64,000 nucleotides of DNA, taken from positions 186,001 through 250,000 of the forward strand of contig NZ_LJGT01000037.1 of NCBI RefSeq assembly GCF_001751365.1, in the 5' to 3' direction. The notes under the pieces were generated by a model. The model saw only the letters and a program-made list of their open reading frames with translations. It was not told the origin of the DNA and ran no database searches. A program made the position numbers and the translations under genes. This document shows, piece by piece, positions 52,430 to 60,484 of this stretch. How positions within the stretch are numbered: position 1 is the first letter of the stretch; each line of letters begins with the position of its first letter. Source of the stretch: Streptomyces abyssalis. Lineage in GTDB: Bacteria > Actinomycetota > Actinomycetes > Streptomycetales > Streptomycetaceae.

Positions 52430-53724
52430 ATGCGAACGGAGCGGCACACAGGCTGTCGCCACTTCTCGAGCGGATGCTCGGCGGCCCTCCCCCTGCCTTC
52501 GGCGGGAGGTACCCCCTGCCCGTACGGCTGCGGGCCTGGGACGGCAGCGAAGCCGGCCCCGGCGACGCACCCGTGGTGGTGCTCCGCACCCGCCGCGCGC
52601 TGCGCCGGCTGATGTGGCAGCCCGGCGAACTCGGCCTCGCCGAGGCCTACATCACCAAGGACATCGACGTCGACGGCGACCTCGCAGACGGGCTGCGCAC
52701 GGTCTGGCGCGCGGTACGGGACCGGCGTCTGCGTCCGCCCCGGCTGAGTCCGTCCGAACGGCTCCGGGCGCTCGTGACGCTGGTCGGCCTGGGCGCGGCG
52801 GGACCACCGCCGCCCGCACCCGCGCTGCGCGCGAGGCAGACCGGGCGGCTGCACAGCAAGGCCCGCGACCGCGCCGCCGTCAGCCACCACTACGACTTCT
52901 CCAACGACTTCTACGCCCTGTTCCTGGACGAGTCGATGGCGTACTCGTGCGGCTACTGGCGCCGCCCCGACGACCCCGCCTACTCCCTCGCCGATGCCCA
53001 GCACGACAAGCTCGAACTGATCTGCCGCAAGCTGGACCTGCGTCCCGGCGCCCGGCTGCTGGACGTCGGCTGCGGCTGGGGATCGCTCACACTGCACGCC
53101 GCGCGGCACCACAAGGCGCACGTCACCGCCGTCACCCTGGCGCGGGAACAGGCAGCGGCCGTCACCCGCCGGGTCCGCGAGGAGGGCCTGGAGGAACTCG
53201 TCGACGTCCAGCTGAAGGACTACCGCGACATCGAACCCGGCACCTACGACGCCGTGTCCGCCATCGAGATGGGCGAACACGTCGGGGACGCCGAATATCC
53301 GGCCTTCGCCTCCTCGCTGCGCTCGATGCTGCGCCCGCGCGGACGGCTGCTGGTCCAGCAGATGTCCCGCGGGCGCGCGGCCCCCGGCGGCGGCGCCTTC
53401 ATCGAGACCTACATCGCCCCGGACATGCACATGCGTCCCCTCGGGGAGACCGTCTCGCTGCTGGAGGAGGCCGGGCTGGAGGTCCGCGCGGTGGAGTCCC
53501 TGCGCGAGGACTACATACGTACGATCGCCGCCTGGCACCGCACCCTGGAGGAACGGCGTACCGAGGTGGCGGCACTGGTCGGTGAGGAAGCCGCCCGCGT
53601 GTGGCGGCTCTACATGGTGGGCGGCATGCTCGCGTTCGAGGAGCGGCGGATGGGCGTGGACCAGATCCTGGCGGTACGGCCCGACGAGGACGGCCGCAGC
53701 GGACTGACCGGCGGCGGCCTGTGA
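52426..53724 (+). CDS. Cyclopropane-fatty-acid synthase-type methyltransferase, second copy
   Basis: A 432-residue paralogue, clearly diverged from the first copy. The N-terminal domain has GELGLAEAYITKDIDVDGDLADGL. The catalytic domain has SHHYDFSNDFYALFLDESMAYSCGYW, motif I RLLDVGCGWGSLTLHAA, and SAIEMGEHVG. The C-terminal part contains FIETYIAPDMHMRPLGETV in place of the IQKYIFPGG of the first copy. AGGAGGAG lies close before the GTG, which overlaps the preceding stop. The mycobacterial locus has only one such gene, so this copy may act on a different chain or perform a second step. Confidence 0.9.
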   Translation: MNANGAAHRLSPLLERMLGGPPPAFGGRYPLPVRLRAWDGSEAGPGDAPVVVLRTRRALRRLMWQPGELGLAEAYITKDIDVDGDLADGLRTVWRAVRDRRLRPPRLSPSERLRALVTLVGLGAAGPPPPAPALRARQTGRLHSKARDRAAVSHHYDFSNDFYALFLDESMAYSCGYWRRPDDPAYSLADAQHDKLELICRKLDLRPGARLLDVGCGWGSLTLHAARHHKAHVTAVTLAREQAAAVTRRVREEGLEELVDVQLKDYRDIEPGTYDAVSAIEMGEHVGDAEYPAFASSLRSMLRPRGRLLVQQMSRGRAAPGGGAFIETYIAPDMHMRPLGETVSLLEEAGLEVRAVESLREDYIRTIAAWHRTLEERRTEVAALVGEEAARVWRLYMVGGMLAFEERRMGVDQILAVRPDEDGRSGLTGGGL

Positions 53725-54554
53725 GCGGGTTCCCCTGGGGCGCCTTCGGGGTGAACCTCGCCGTGAGCGCCGCCGTGGCACTCGCCGTCATGCTGGTCAC
53801 CTTCGCCGTCGCTCTCGCCAAGGGAGTGCACCGCGTCGTCGACGTCGCGTGGGGGCTGGGATTCACCGCCGTCGCCGCGGTCACCCTCGCGCTGTCGGCG
53901 GGGCACGGCGACGACGTGCGCCGGCTGACCGTGACCGGGCTGACGGCCGTGTGGGGGCTGCGCCTGGCGGGGCACATCGCGCTGCGCGGACGCGGCCACG
54001 GGGAGGACCCGCGCTACGCGCGCATGCTCGCGCGCGCCCCCGGCGACCCGCGGCTGTACGCGTTGCGCACGGTCTATCTGCTGCAGGGCGCGCTCGTGTG
54101 GCTGGTCTCGCTGCCCGTACAGGCCGCCCAGTATCTGCCGGGACCCATGACCGGGCCGCAGTGGGCGCTGACGGCGCTCGCGGTGGCCGTGTGGCTGACG
54201 GGTTTCCTCTTCGAGACGGCCGGCGACGCACAGCTGGAGCGCTTCAAGGCCGACCCGGAGGCACGCGACCGCACCGGCGCCCGGATCATGGACCGCGGCC
54301 TGTGGCGGTACACGCGGCACCCCAACTACTTCGGGGACTTCATGGTGTGGTGGGGCCTGTACCTGCTGGCCTGCGGCGATGTGGCGGTGGCGGCGGCGGT
54401 GCTCGTCTCGCCGGTGGCGATGAGCCTCCTGCTGACCAGGGGCAGCGGAGTGCGCCTGCTGGAGCGGCAGTTGGCCGGCCGTCCCGGGTACGCCGCCTAC
54501 GCCGCCCGTACGAACGCCTTCTTCCCCGGGCCCCCGCGCGGCGGCGGGAACTGA
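53721..54554 (+). CDS. DUF1295 membrane protein (Rv0446c-like, steroid 5-alpha-reductase/ICMT fold)
   Basis: A 277-residue protein with about six membrane helices. The C-terminal signature RIMDRGLWRYTRHPNYFGDFMVWWGLYLLACG is that of the DUF1295/steroid-5-alpha-reductase-like family, which binds NADPH in known enzymes. The GTG start overlaps the upstream stop. As the last gene of the operon it may reduce a methylene intermediate to a methyl branch, as such reductases are suited to do; that is inference. Confidence 0.88.
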   Translation: MSGFPWGAFGVNLAVSAAVALAVMLVTFAVALAKGVHRVVDVAWGLGFTAVAAVTLALSAGHGDDVRRLTVTGLTAVWGLRLAGHIALRGRGHGEDPRYARMLARAPGDPRLYALRTVYLLQGALVWLVSLPVQAAQYLPGPMTGPQWALTALAVAVWLTGFLFETAGDAQLERFKADPEARDRTGARIMDRGLWRYTRHPNYFGDFMVWWGLYLLACGDVAVAAAVLVSPVAMSLLLTRGSGVRLLERQLAGRPGYAAYAARTNAFFPGPPRGGGN

Positions 54555-54631
54555 CCCACGGCGGCGGCCGGAGCGCCGGACCAGGCGCCCCCCGTGCCCG
54601 AAGTTGCCGGAGCCGAGGCCCCGTTACGCGA

Positions 54632-54669
54632 ACCCCCGGCGGCACCCGGAAGCGGGCGCCGCCGGGGGT
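54632..54669. terminator. Bidirectional terminator between the DUF1295 and rskA genes
   Basis: Perfect 12-base arms ACCCCCGGCGGC (54632-54643) and GCCGCCGGGGGT (54658-54669), with an inner CCCG-GAAG-CGGG hairpin. It sits in the 119-base gap between convergent operons. Confidence 0.8.
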
Positions 54670-54673
54670 CTCC

Positions 54674-55468
54674 TCACTGCGCCCGGGGCAGCTTCATCAG
54701 GGCCAGCGGCTCCGTCGTCGGCTGCGGGGAACCACCGGCCGGTTCCACCGTGATGCCCATGGCCGACGCCCGGCCCACCGCACCGTCCATCAGCACCGAT
54801 TCGTTCTCGCCCCCGGACTCCAGCAGCCCCGCCGGCCGCATCTTCTCCCCGTCCGCGAACCACAGTTGGTACACCTTGCCGCTCGGCGGTGCGCTCATCC
54901 CCGAGGCGAGGAAGACCGCACGGTCGCGCTCGCGGGAGACGACGACTGTGCCCCTGGCCCCGCCGGGCAGCTCGCCGCCGCTCGTGGTCCTCGCGTCCGG
55001 TGCCGCCAGCACGCCGGCCACGTCCTCCTGCCGCTGGCGCGTCTGCTCCGCCTGCTCGCGGGCGTCCTGAGCCGACTCGTACTGCCACACCGCCACTCCG
55101 CCGAACGCGGCCGCCGCGGCCAGGCAGGCGGCGAGCGCGACGCGCGGCAGCGCCCGCAGCCTCCGCCCGGCGCCGCTTCCGCCCGCGCGGCCGGCACCGC
55201 CCTGGCCGGTCCCGGGCCCGCCGGTCACCTTCGGGGGCTCCTGCCGGACGGTGGTGATCCGCCCCAGCACACGCTCGCGCATCTCCGGCGGCGGCGCCGC
55301 GGTCACGGCGAGACCCAGCCTCGCGGCCGTCGCCCGCAGCTCGTCCACCTCCCGCGCACACGCGGGGCACTCGGCGAGATGCCGTTCGAACGCGACGTGT
55401 TCCGCCTCGGGCAGCGCGTGCACGGCGTACGCACCCGTCAGGGTGTGCAGGTCACCGTCCCCCGTCAC
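54674..55468 (-). CDS. rskA: Anti-sigma-K factor RskA
   Basis: A 264-residue membrane-spanning anti-sigma factor. The cytoplasmic N-terminus has the anti-sigma zinc motif HLAECPACAREVDEL (H-x3-C-x2-C). A single membrane helix (RVALAACLAAAAAFGGVAVW) lies near residues 108-128. An extracytoplasmic RskA domain follows (VYQLWFADGEKMRPAGLL, ITVEPAGGSPQPTTEPLALMKLP). The GTG start overlaps the sigK stop (GTGA). By analogy with mycobacteria it holds SigK inactive until the outer domain is proteolysed. Confidence 0.92.
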   Translation of the reverse strand: MTGDGDLHTLTGAYAVHALPEAEHVAFERHLAECPACAREVDELRATAARLGLAVTAAPPPEMRERVLGRITTVRQEPPKVTGGPGTGQGGAGRAGGSGAGRRLRALPRVALAACLAAAAAFGGVAVWQYESAQDAREQAEQTRQRQEDVAGVLAAPDARTTSGGELPGGARGTVVVSRERDRAVFLASGMSAPPSGKVYQLWFADGEKMRPAGLLESGGENESVLMDGAVGRASAMGITVEPAGGSPQPTTEPLALMKLPRAQ

Positions 55469-56052
55469 GCCGTCACCCCCAGGCAGTCCCGCAGCCTGAT
55501 GAGTCCGTCCCGCAGCCGGGTCTTGACCGTGCCGAGCGGCTGGGTCAGCAGCTCGGCGACCTCTCTGTACGTCAGACCCCGGTAGTAGGCCAGCGTCACC
55601 GACTCGCGCTGGAGCTCGGTGAGGGTGCGCATGCAGCGGCGCACCTGCTCCCGCTCCAGCCGGGACTCCACGGCCTCGGTGACCTCGTCGTAGGCGGGCG
55701 TACGGTCCAGCAGCGCGGCACGCTCCTCACGGTCGGCGGCGGCCTGCGCCGAACGCACCCGGTCCACCGCCCGGCGGTGGGCGAACGTCATCACCCACGC
55801 CATGGCGCTGCCCTTGTCCGGCCGGAAGTGGGCGGCGGTCCGCCACACCTCCACCAGGACCTCCTGCGTGACCTCTTCCGACTGCGCCGGGTCGCGCAGC
55901 ACATTGCGGACCAGTCCCAGAACCGGCCCGGCGATGCGGTCGTAGACGGCGGCGAAGGCGTCATGGTCGCCACGCGCCACCTCTTTGAGCAGCTCGGCGA
56001 GATCCGGTCCCGCTCCGCCGCCCGTACCGGCGAGGTGTGCGGCCTCCTTCAT
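55465..56052 (-). CDS. sigK: ECF RNA polymerase sigma factor SigK
   Basis: A 195-residue extracytoplasmic-function sigma factor. Region 2 is FAAVYDRIAGPVLGLVRNVLRDPAQSEEVTQEVLVEVWR with FRPDKGSAMAWVMTFAHRRAVDRVR. Region 4 is LTELQRESVTLAYYRGLTYREVAELLTQPLGTVKTRLRDGLIRLR. AAAGGTG is 10 bases before the ATG. It is coupled to rskA, and adjacent convergent genes match the M. tuberculosis sigK neighbourhood. A CCAATC-N16-ACGAAG element upstream suggests autoregulation. Confidence 0.93.
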   Translation of the reverse strand: MKEAAHLAGTGGGAGPDLAELLKEVARGDHDAFAAVYDRIAGPVLGLVRNVLRDPAQSEEVTQEVLVEVWRTAAHFRPDKGSAMAWVMTFAHRRAVDRVRSAQAAADREERAALLDRTPAYDEVTEAVESRLEREQVRRCMRTLTELQRESVTLAYYRGLTYREVAELLTQPLGTVKTRLRDGLIRLRDCLGVTA

Positions 56053-56186
56053 GACACCGCACCTTTCGCCGAAGCCCTGGTGCGTACGGCGGACGCGCGG
56101 GCCCGCGGCACCGGCCGTCGGTGCCGCGGGCGGCCGCGGACTGCGGCAAAGCCCATGGTTCCTCCCGGGAGATCTCTTCAGGGATG

Positions 56187-56214
56187 CTTCGTGGCCGGAG
56201 GCCGCGCGGATTGG
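56187..56214 (-). promoter_or_regulatory. SigK-like promoter of the sigK-rskA operon
   Basis: Minus strand CCAATC (56214-56209), 16 bases, ACGAAG (56192-56187). The -35 is identical to that before the molybdopterin gene; the -10 keeps the CGAA core. The leader would be about 130 bases. Confidence 0.45.
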
Positions 56215-56294
56215 TACGCGCGGGACCTTGTTGCCGGCCCGTGAGCGTTCCGGACCCGGCGCGTGACCCCGGTCCGTCCGCCGCCCGCCGAAGG

Positions 56295-56331
56295 CGGACG
56301 CCGCCGCCCGGTGTGCGGGCGGCGGCGTCCG
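56295..56331 (-). terminator. Terminator of the aldo/keto reductase gene
   Basis: A 15-pair perfect stem (CGGACGCCGCCGCCC / GGGCGGCGGCGTCCG) with a 7-base loop, 32 bases beyond the stop of the minus-strand reductase gene. It separates that gene from the sigK promoter in the 310-base gap 56053-56362. Confidence 0.8.
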
Positions 56332-56362
56332 GCGAGCATCCCCGGCCCGGGCAGGCGGCCGC

Positions 56363-57199
56363 TCAGCCGGTCCAGTTCATCTCGTCGGGGTCGTCACCGA
56401 GCCGGGAGTCGGTGTTGAGCCCGGCGATGTCCTCCATGTCCCCGGCGTCGAGTTCGAAGTCGAAGACGTCGATGTTCTCCCTGATGCGGGACGGCGTCAC
56501 CGACTTGGGGATCACCACGTTCCCCGTCTGCAGATGCCAGCGCAGCACGACCTGGGCCGGCGACTTGCCGTACTTGCCGGCGATCGCGTTCAGCTTCGGC
56601 TCCCGCAGCAGCTCCTTGCCCTGCCCGAGCGGGGACCACGCCTCCGTCGCGATGCCGTGCTCGGCGTGGAAGGCGCGGGGCCCGCTCTGCTGCAGATGCG
56701 GGTGCAGCTCGATCTGGTTGACGGCCGGCACGGTGCCGGACTCCTTCAGCAGCCGCTGCAGATGCGACGGGTGGAAGTTGGAGACCCCGATCGCCTTGGC
56801 ACGGCCCTCCTGGTGGATCTTCTCGAACGCCTTCCAGGACTCGGCGTACTTGTCCTGCCGCGGTACCGGCCAGTGGATGAGGTACAGGTCGACGTAGTCC
56901 AGGCCGAGCCTGTCCAGGGAGGCGTCGAAGGCGCGCAGCGTCGAGTCGTGGCCCTGGTCGGCGTTCCAGAGCTTGGTGGTCACGAAGACCTCGTCACGGG
57001 GCACGCCCGACGAGGCCAGGCCATGGCCCGTGCCCTGCTCGTTGCCGTAGATGGCGGCCGTGTCGATGCTGCGGTAGCCGGCTTCGAGCGCGGTACGCAC
57101 GGCGCTCGCGGCCTCGTCGTCGGGCACCTGCCAGACGCCGAAGCCCAGCTGGGGCATGACGCTGCCGTTGTTGAGGGTGATTGCGGGAACGCTGCTCAC
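56363..57199 (-). CDS. Aldo/keto reductase (2,5-diketo-gluconate reductase type)
   Basis: A 278-residue NADPH-dependent TIM-barrel reductase. The catalytic tetrad is visible: Asp and Tyr in IDTAAIYGNEQ, Lys in VTTKLWN, His in LIHWPVP. Family signatures AIGVSNFHPSHLQRLL and the C-terminal NVVIPKSVTPSRIRENIDVF are present. I start at GTG 57199 (VSSVPAITLNNG), the usual family start, with GAGG upstream. It reduces carbonyl compounds; the natural substrate is not predictable. Confidence 0.9.
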   Translation of the reverse strand: MSSVPAITLNNGSVMPQLGFGVWQVPDDEAASAVRTALEAGYRSIDTAAIYGNEQGTGHGLASSGVPRDEVFVTTKLWNADQGHDSTLRAFDASLDRLGLDYVDLYLIHWPVPRQDKYAESWKAFEKIHQEGRAKAIGVSNFHPSHLQRLLKESGTVPAVNQIELHPHLQQSGPRAFHAEHGIATEAWSPLGQGKELLREPKLNAIAGKYGKSPAQVVLRWHLQTGNVVIPKSVTPSRIRENIDVFDFELDAGDMEDIAGLNTDSRLGDDPDEMNWTG

Positions 57200-57311
57200 G
57201 AACGATCGGTCCTCACATGTCGACGAAGGATTCCGCTTCCACCCTGTCAACGATCACCTGGAACAGGGCATTCCAACGCGGGCACCGTGCCGATGCGACG
57301 CCGGCGCCCGT

Positions 57312-59138
57312 TCACTGGTGGTACAGCGCCTCGATCTCGACCGCGTAGGCCGTCTCGATCGCCTTCCGCTTCAGCTTCAGGGACGGGGTCACGTACCCCG
57401 CCTCCTCGGTGAACTGCGCGGCCAGTATCCGGAACGTACGTATCGACTCCGCCTGCGAGACCTGCGTGTTGGCGGCGACGACGGCGCGCCTGACCTCCGT
57501 CTCCAGGTCCGGGTCGCGTACGAGGTCCGTGGGCTTGAGCTCCGGCTTCTCGCGCATCTGCAGCCAGTGGGTGACCGCGTCCGGGTCGAGCGTGACCAGG
57601 GCCGAGACATACGGACGGTCGTTGCCGACGACGATGCACTGCGCGACCAGCGGGTGCGCGCGCACACGTTCCTCCAGGATGCCGGGGGAGACGCTCTTGC
57701 CGCCGGAGGTGACCAGGATCTCCTTCTTCCGGCCCGTGATGGTGAGGTAGCCGTCCTCGTCGAGCGCGCCGAGGTCGCCGGTCGCCAGCCAGCCGTCGTG
57801 CAGGGCCTCGTCGGTGCCCTTGGGGTTGTTGAGGTAGCCCTGGAAGATCTGGGGACCGCGGAGCCAGATCTCGCCGTCGTCGCCGATGTGCACCGTGGTC
57901 CCGGGCAGCGGGTGGCCGACGGTGCCGAACCGGGTCCGCTCCGGCGGGTTGAGCGTGGCTCCGGCACTGGTCTCCGTCAGGCCGTACCCCTCGTAGATGC
58001 GCATGCCCACGCCGTCGAAGAAGAGCCCGAGCCGGCGTTCCATGGCGCTGCCGCCCGACATGGCGCCGCGGCAGATGCCGCCCATCGCCTCGCGCAGCTT
58101 GCTGTAGACGAGCGTGTCGAAGACCTGGTGCTTCAGACGCAGCGACGCGCTGGGGCCGGGCCCGGTGCGGAACGCCTTGTGCTCCATGGCCTCCGCGTAG
58201 CGCACGGCGACGTCCACGGCCTTCTCGAACGGGCCGAGCTTGCCCTCCAGTTCGGCCTTGCGGCGCGAGGACTGGAAGATCTTCTCGAAGAGATACGGCA
58301 CGGCCAGCATGAACGTCGGCTTGAAGGACTGCAGGTCCGGCAGCAGGGCCTCGGCGGCCATGACCGGCTGGTGACCGAGCCTGACCTTGGCGCGTATGCA
58401 GACCAGTTGCACCATGCGTCCGAAGACGTGGGCGAGCGGGAGGAAGAGCAGCAGGGACGGCGGCTCGCTCGGCTTGGAGCTGAAGACCGGATGGTACTTG
58501 CCCTGGATGGCCTCGGCGTCGGCGAGGAAGTTGGCGTGCGTGAGCACACAGCCCTTGGGGCGGCCCGTCGTGCCGGAGGTGTAGATGATGGTGGCGGTGG
58601 AGTCCGGGGTGACGGCGAGCCGGTGCCGGTGGACGACGTCGTCCTCCAGGTGGGCGCCGGCGGCCATGAGTTCCTTCTCCGCCTGCGCGTCGAGCTGCCA
58701 CAGCTTCTTCAGCTGCGGCAGGCGGTCGATGACGGAACCGACCGTCATCGCGTGGTCCTCGTGCTCGACGATGGCGGCCGAGACCTCCGAGTCGTGCATC
58801 ATCCAGCAGACCTGCTCGGCCGAGGAGGTCGGGTAGATGGGCACGACGTGGGCGCCGATGGACCACAGAGCGAAGTCGAGCAGCGTCCACTCGTAGCGCG
58901 TACGGGACATGACCGCGACCCGGTCACCGAAGCGGACGCCCTCCGCCAGCAGGCCCTTCGCCATGGCCATCACCTGGTCACGGAACTCCGCGGCGGTCAC
59001 ATCCTGCCACTCGCCCGCGGCGTCCTTGCGGGACAGGGCGACCCGGTCCGGGTCCTCGGTGGCATGATCGAAAACGGTGTCAGCCAGCCCGCCAACCTGG
59101 GGCGTGGGCGCCAGAGCCGGGACGGTGAACTCGCGCAA
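57312..59138 (-). CDS. Long-chain acyl-CoA synthetase (FadD15-type AMP-forming ligase)
   Basis: A 608-residue adenylate-forming enzyme. The P-loop-like motif is TIIYTSGTTGRPKGCVLTHAN, motif A5 is YEGYGLTETSAGAT, the adenine/ribose Asp is in WLATGDLGALDEDGYL, and the hinge/lysine motif is ITGRKKEILVTSGGKSVSP. It activates fatty acids to acyl-CoA. The TTG start (LREFTVPAL) fits family members starting with REF, with GAGGAG about 11 bases upstream. It stands alone and could supply chains for lipid synthesis or degradation. Confidence 0.92.
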   Translation of the reverse strand: MREFTVPALAPTPQVGGLADTVFDHATEDPDRVALSRKDAAGEWQDVTAAEFRDQVMAMAKGLLAEGVRFGDRVAVMSRTRYEWTLLDFALWSIGAHVVPIYPTSSAEQVCWMMHDSEVSAAIVEHEDHAMTVGSVIDRLPQLKKLWQLDAQAEKELMAAGAHLEDDVVHRHRLAVTPDSTATIIYTSGTTGRPKGCVLTHANFLADAEAIQGKYHPVFSSKPSEPPSLLLFLPLAHVFGRMVQLVCIRAKVRLGHQPVMAAEALLPDLQSFKPTFMLAVPYLFEKIFQSSRRKAELEGKLGPFEKAVDVAVRYAEAMEHKAFRTGPGPSASLRLKHQVFDTLVYSKLREAMGGICRGAMSGGSAMERRLGLFFDGVGMRIYEGYGLTETSAGATLNPPERTRFGTVGHPLPGTTVHIGDDGEIWLRGPQIFQGYLNNPKGTDEALHDGWLATGDLGALDEDGYLTITGRKKEILVTSGGKSVSPGILEERVRAHPLVAQCIVVGNDRPYVSALVTLDPDAVTHWLQMREKPELKPTDLVRDPDLETEVRRAVVAANTQVSQAESIRTFRILAAQFTEEAGYVTPSLKLKRKAIETAYAVEIEALYHQ

Positions 59139-59440
59139 TGGGAATGCTCCTCGACGTGCAGTGCACAGCTGTGTGAGGCACAGCGCGCGGTGACCGTATC
59201 CGATGAAAGAGCCGGCGGGGAGAGGTCCCGAACCCGGTCAACCGGTCATTTCGGGATGCATCGGAAGGCGGTCGTCAGGTTGTTGCAGATCGTACGAGCT
59301 TTCTGCACGGAACCTCCCCGAGTAAAGCAGCAGGAGGGCCCCGGGGAGAATGGGGTGGAGGACATTCGTACGACGCCCCACGCGGCACCCGGCCCGCAGC
59401 CGCCGCCACGACGGGGCAACAGCACCGCCCCGAGGGAGAC

Positions 59441-60484
59441 ATGCGCCGACTGGCACAACTGGCCGACCCCTACATCGCACTGCTCCTCGGCACCGTCCTC
59501 CTCGCCGTGTTCCTGCCGGCGAGCGGCGGCGTGGCCGAAGGCCTCGGATGGGCCACCAAGGCGGCCGTCGGGCTGATCTTCTTCCTCTACGGCGCCCGGC
59601 TCTCAACCCGCGAGGCCCTCGACGGGATGCGCCACTGGCGGCTTCAACTGCTCATTCTGCTCTGCACGTTCGCGGTCTTCCCACTGCTCGGCCTGGCGAC
59701 ACGCCTGCTCGTCCCGTACGTGCTGACACCCGGACTGCAGGCAGGGCTGCTCTTCCTCTGCCTGGTCCCCTCCACCATCCAGTCCTCCATCGCCTTCACC
59801 TCCGTCGCACGCGGCAACGTGCCCGCGGCCATCTGCGCGGGCACCTACTCCAGCCTCGTCGGCATGGCGGCCACTCCGCTGCTCGCGGCCTGGCTCGTCG
59901 GCGGTCACGCCTCACTCGGCGCGGACGGCCTCGTCGGCATCGTCTGCCAGCTCCTGGCCCCCTTCGTGGCCGGGCAGCTGCTGCGGCGGTGGATCGGGGG
60001 ATTCCTCACACGGCACCGCCGCGTCCTCGGCTTCGTCGACAGGGGATCGGTGCTCCTCGTCGTCTACGCGGCCTTCAGCCAGGGCATGACCCAGGGCATC
60101 TGGGGCCGGGTCACACCGCTGCGGCTGACCGCCCTCCTGGGCGTCGAGGTCGTGCTGCTCGCACTGATGCTGAGCCTCACCTGGTACGGGGCGCACCGGC
60201 TGGGCTTCTCACGCGCCGACCGCGTCGTGTCCGTGTTCGCCGGCTCCAACAAGTCCCTCGCGGCCGGACTGCCCATGGCGAGCGTCCTGTTCGGGGCGCA
60301 CGCGAGCCTTGCCGTGCTGCCGCTGATGCTCTTCCACCAGATGCAGCTCATCGTCTGCGCGTTCCTGTCGCGGCGCTGGGCGGAGGGCACTTCGGAGGTA
60401 CGGGCGCGGAAGGCACCGCCCGTGCCGCCGAAGGGAGGCCCCCGGCGGCACGGGGAGCGGACCGGAGCCGGTCAACGCCCCTGA
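59441..60484 (+). CDS. Bile acid:sodium symporter family transporter (YfeH/SLC10A7-like)
   Basis: A 347-residue membrane protein with about ten helices (LLLGTVLLAVFLPASGG, VGLIFFLYGARLSTREAL, LLFLCLVPSTIQSSIAFTSVARGN). The crossover region FAGSNKSLAAGLPMASVLF is typical of the SBF-like YfeH group. The last 40 residues are basic and disordered. GAGGGAG lies 4 bases before the ATG. Its stop runs 13 bases into the end of the convergent sialidase gene. The substrate is unknown. Confidence 0.87.
   Translation: MRRLAQLADPYIALLLGTVLLAVFLPASGGVAEGLGWATKAAVGLIFFLYGARLSTREALDGMRHWRLQLLILLCTFAVFPLLGLATRLLVPYVLTPGLQAGLLFLCLVPSTIQSSIAFTSVARGNVPAAICAGTYSSLVGMAATPLLAAWLVGGHASLGADGLVGIVCQLLAPFVAGQLLRRWIGGFLTRHRRVLGFVDRGSVLLVVYAAFSQGMTQGIWGRVTPLRLTALLGVEVVLLALMLSLTWYGAHRLGFSRADRVVSVFAGSNKSLAAGLPMASVLFGAHASLAVLPLMLFHQMQLIVCAFLSRRWAEGTSEVRARKAPPVPPKGGPRRHGERTGAGQRP

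Noticed and set aside
49018..54554. A carotenoid or secondary-metabolite cluster, suggested by the FAD amine-oxidase-type gene
   Set aside because: No phytoene synthase, PKS or NRPS genes; the DUF1365/CFA synthase/DUF1295 context fits the SigK lipid-modification operon instead.
57156..59576. 806-codon open frame on the plus strand
   Set aside because: Antisense to the acyl-CoA ligase gene, which has all its motifs; a codon-bias shadow.
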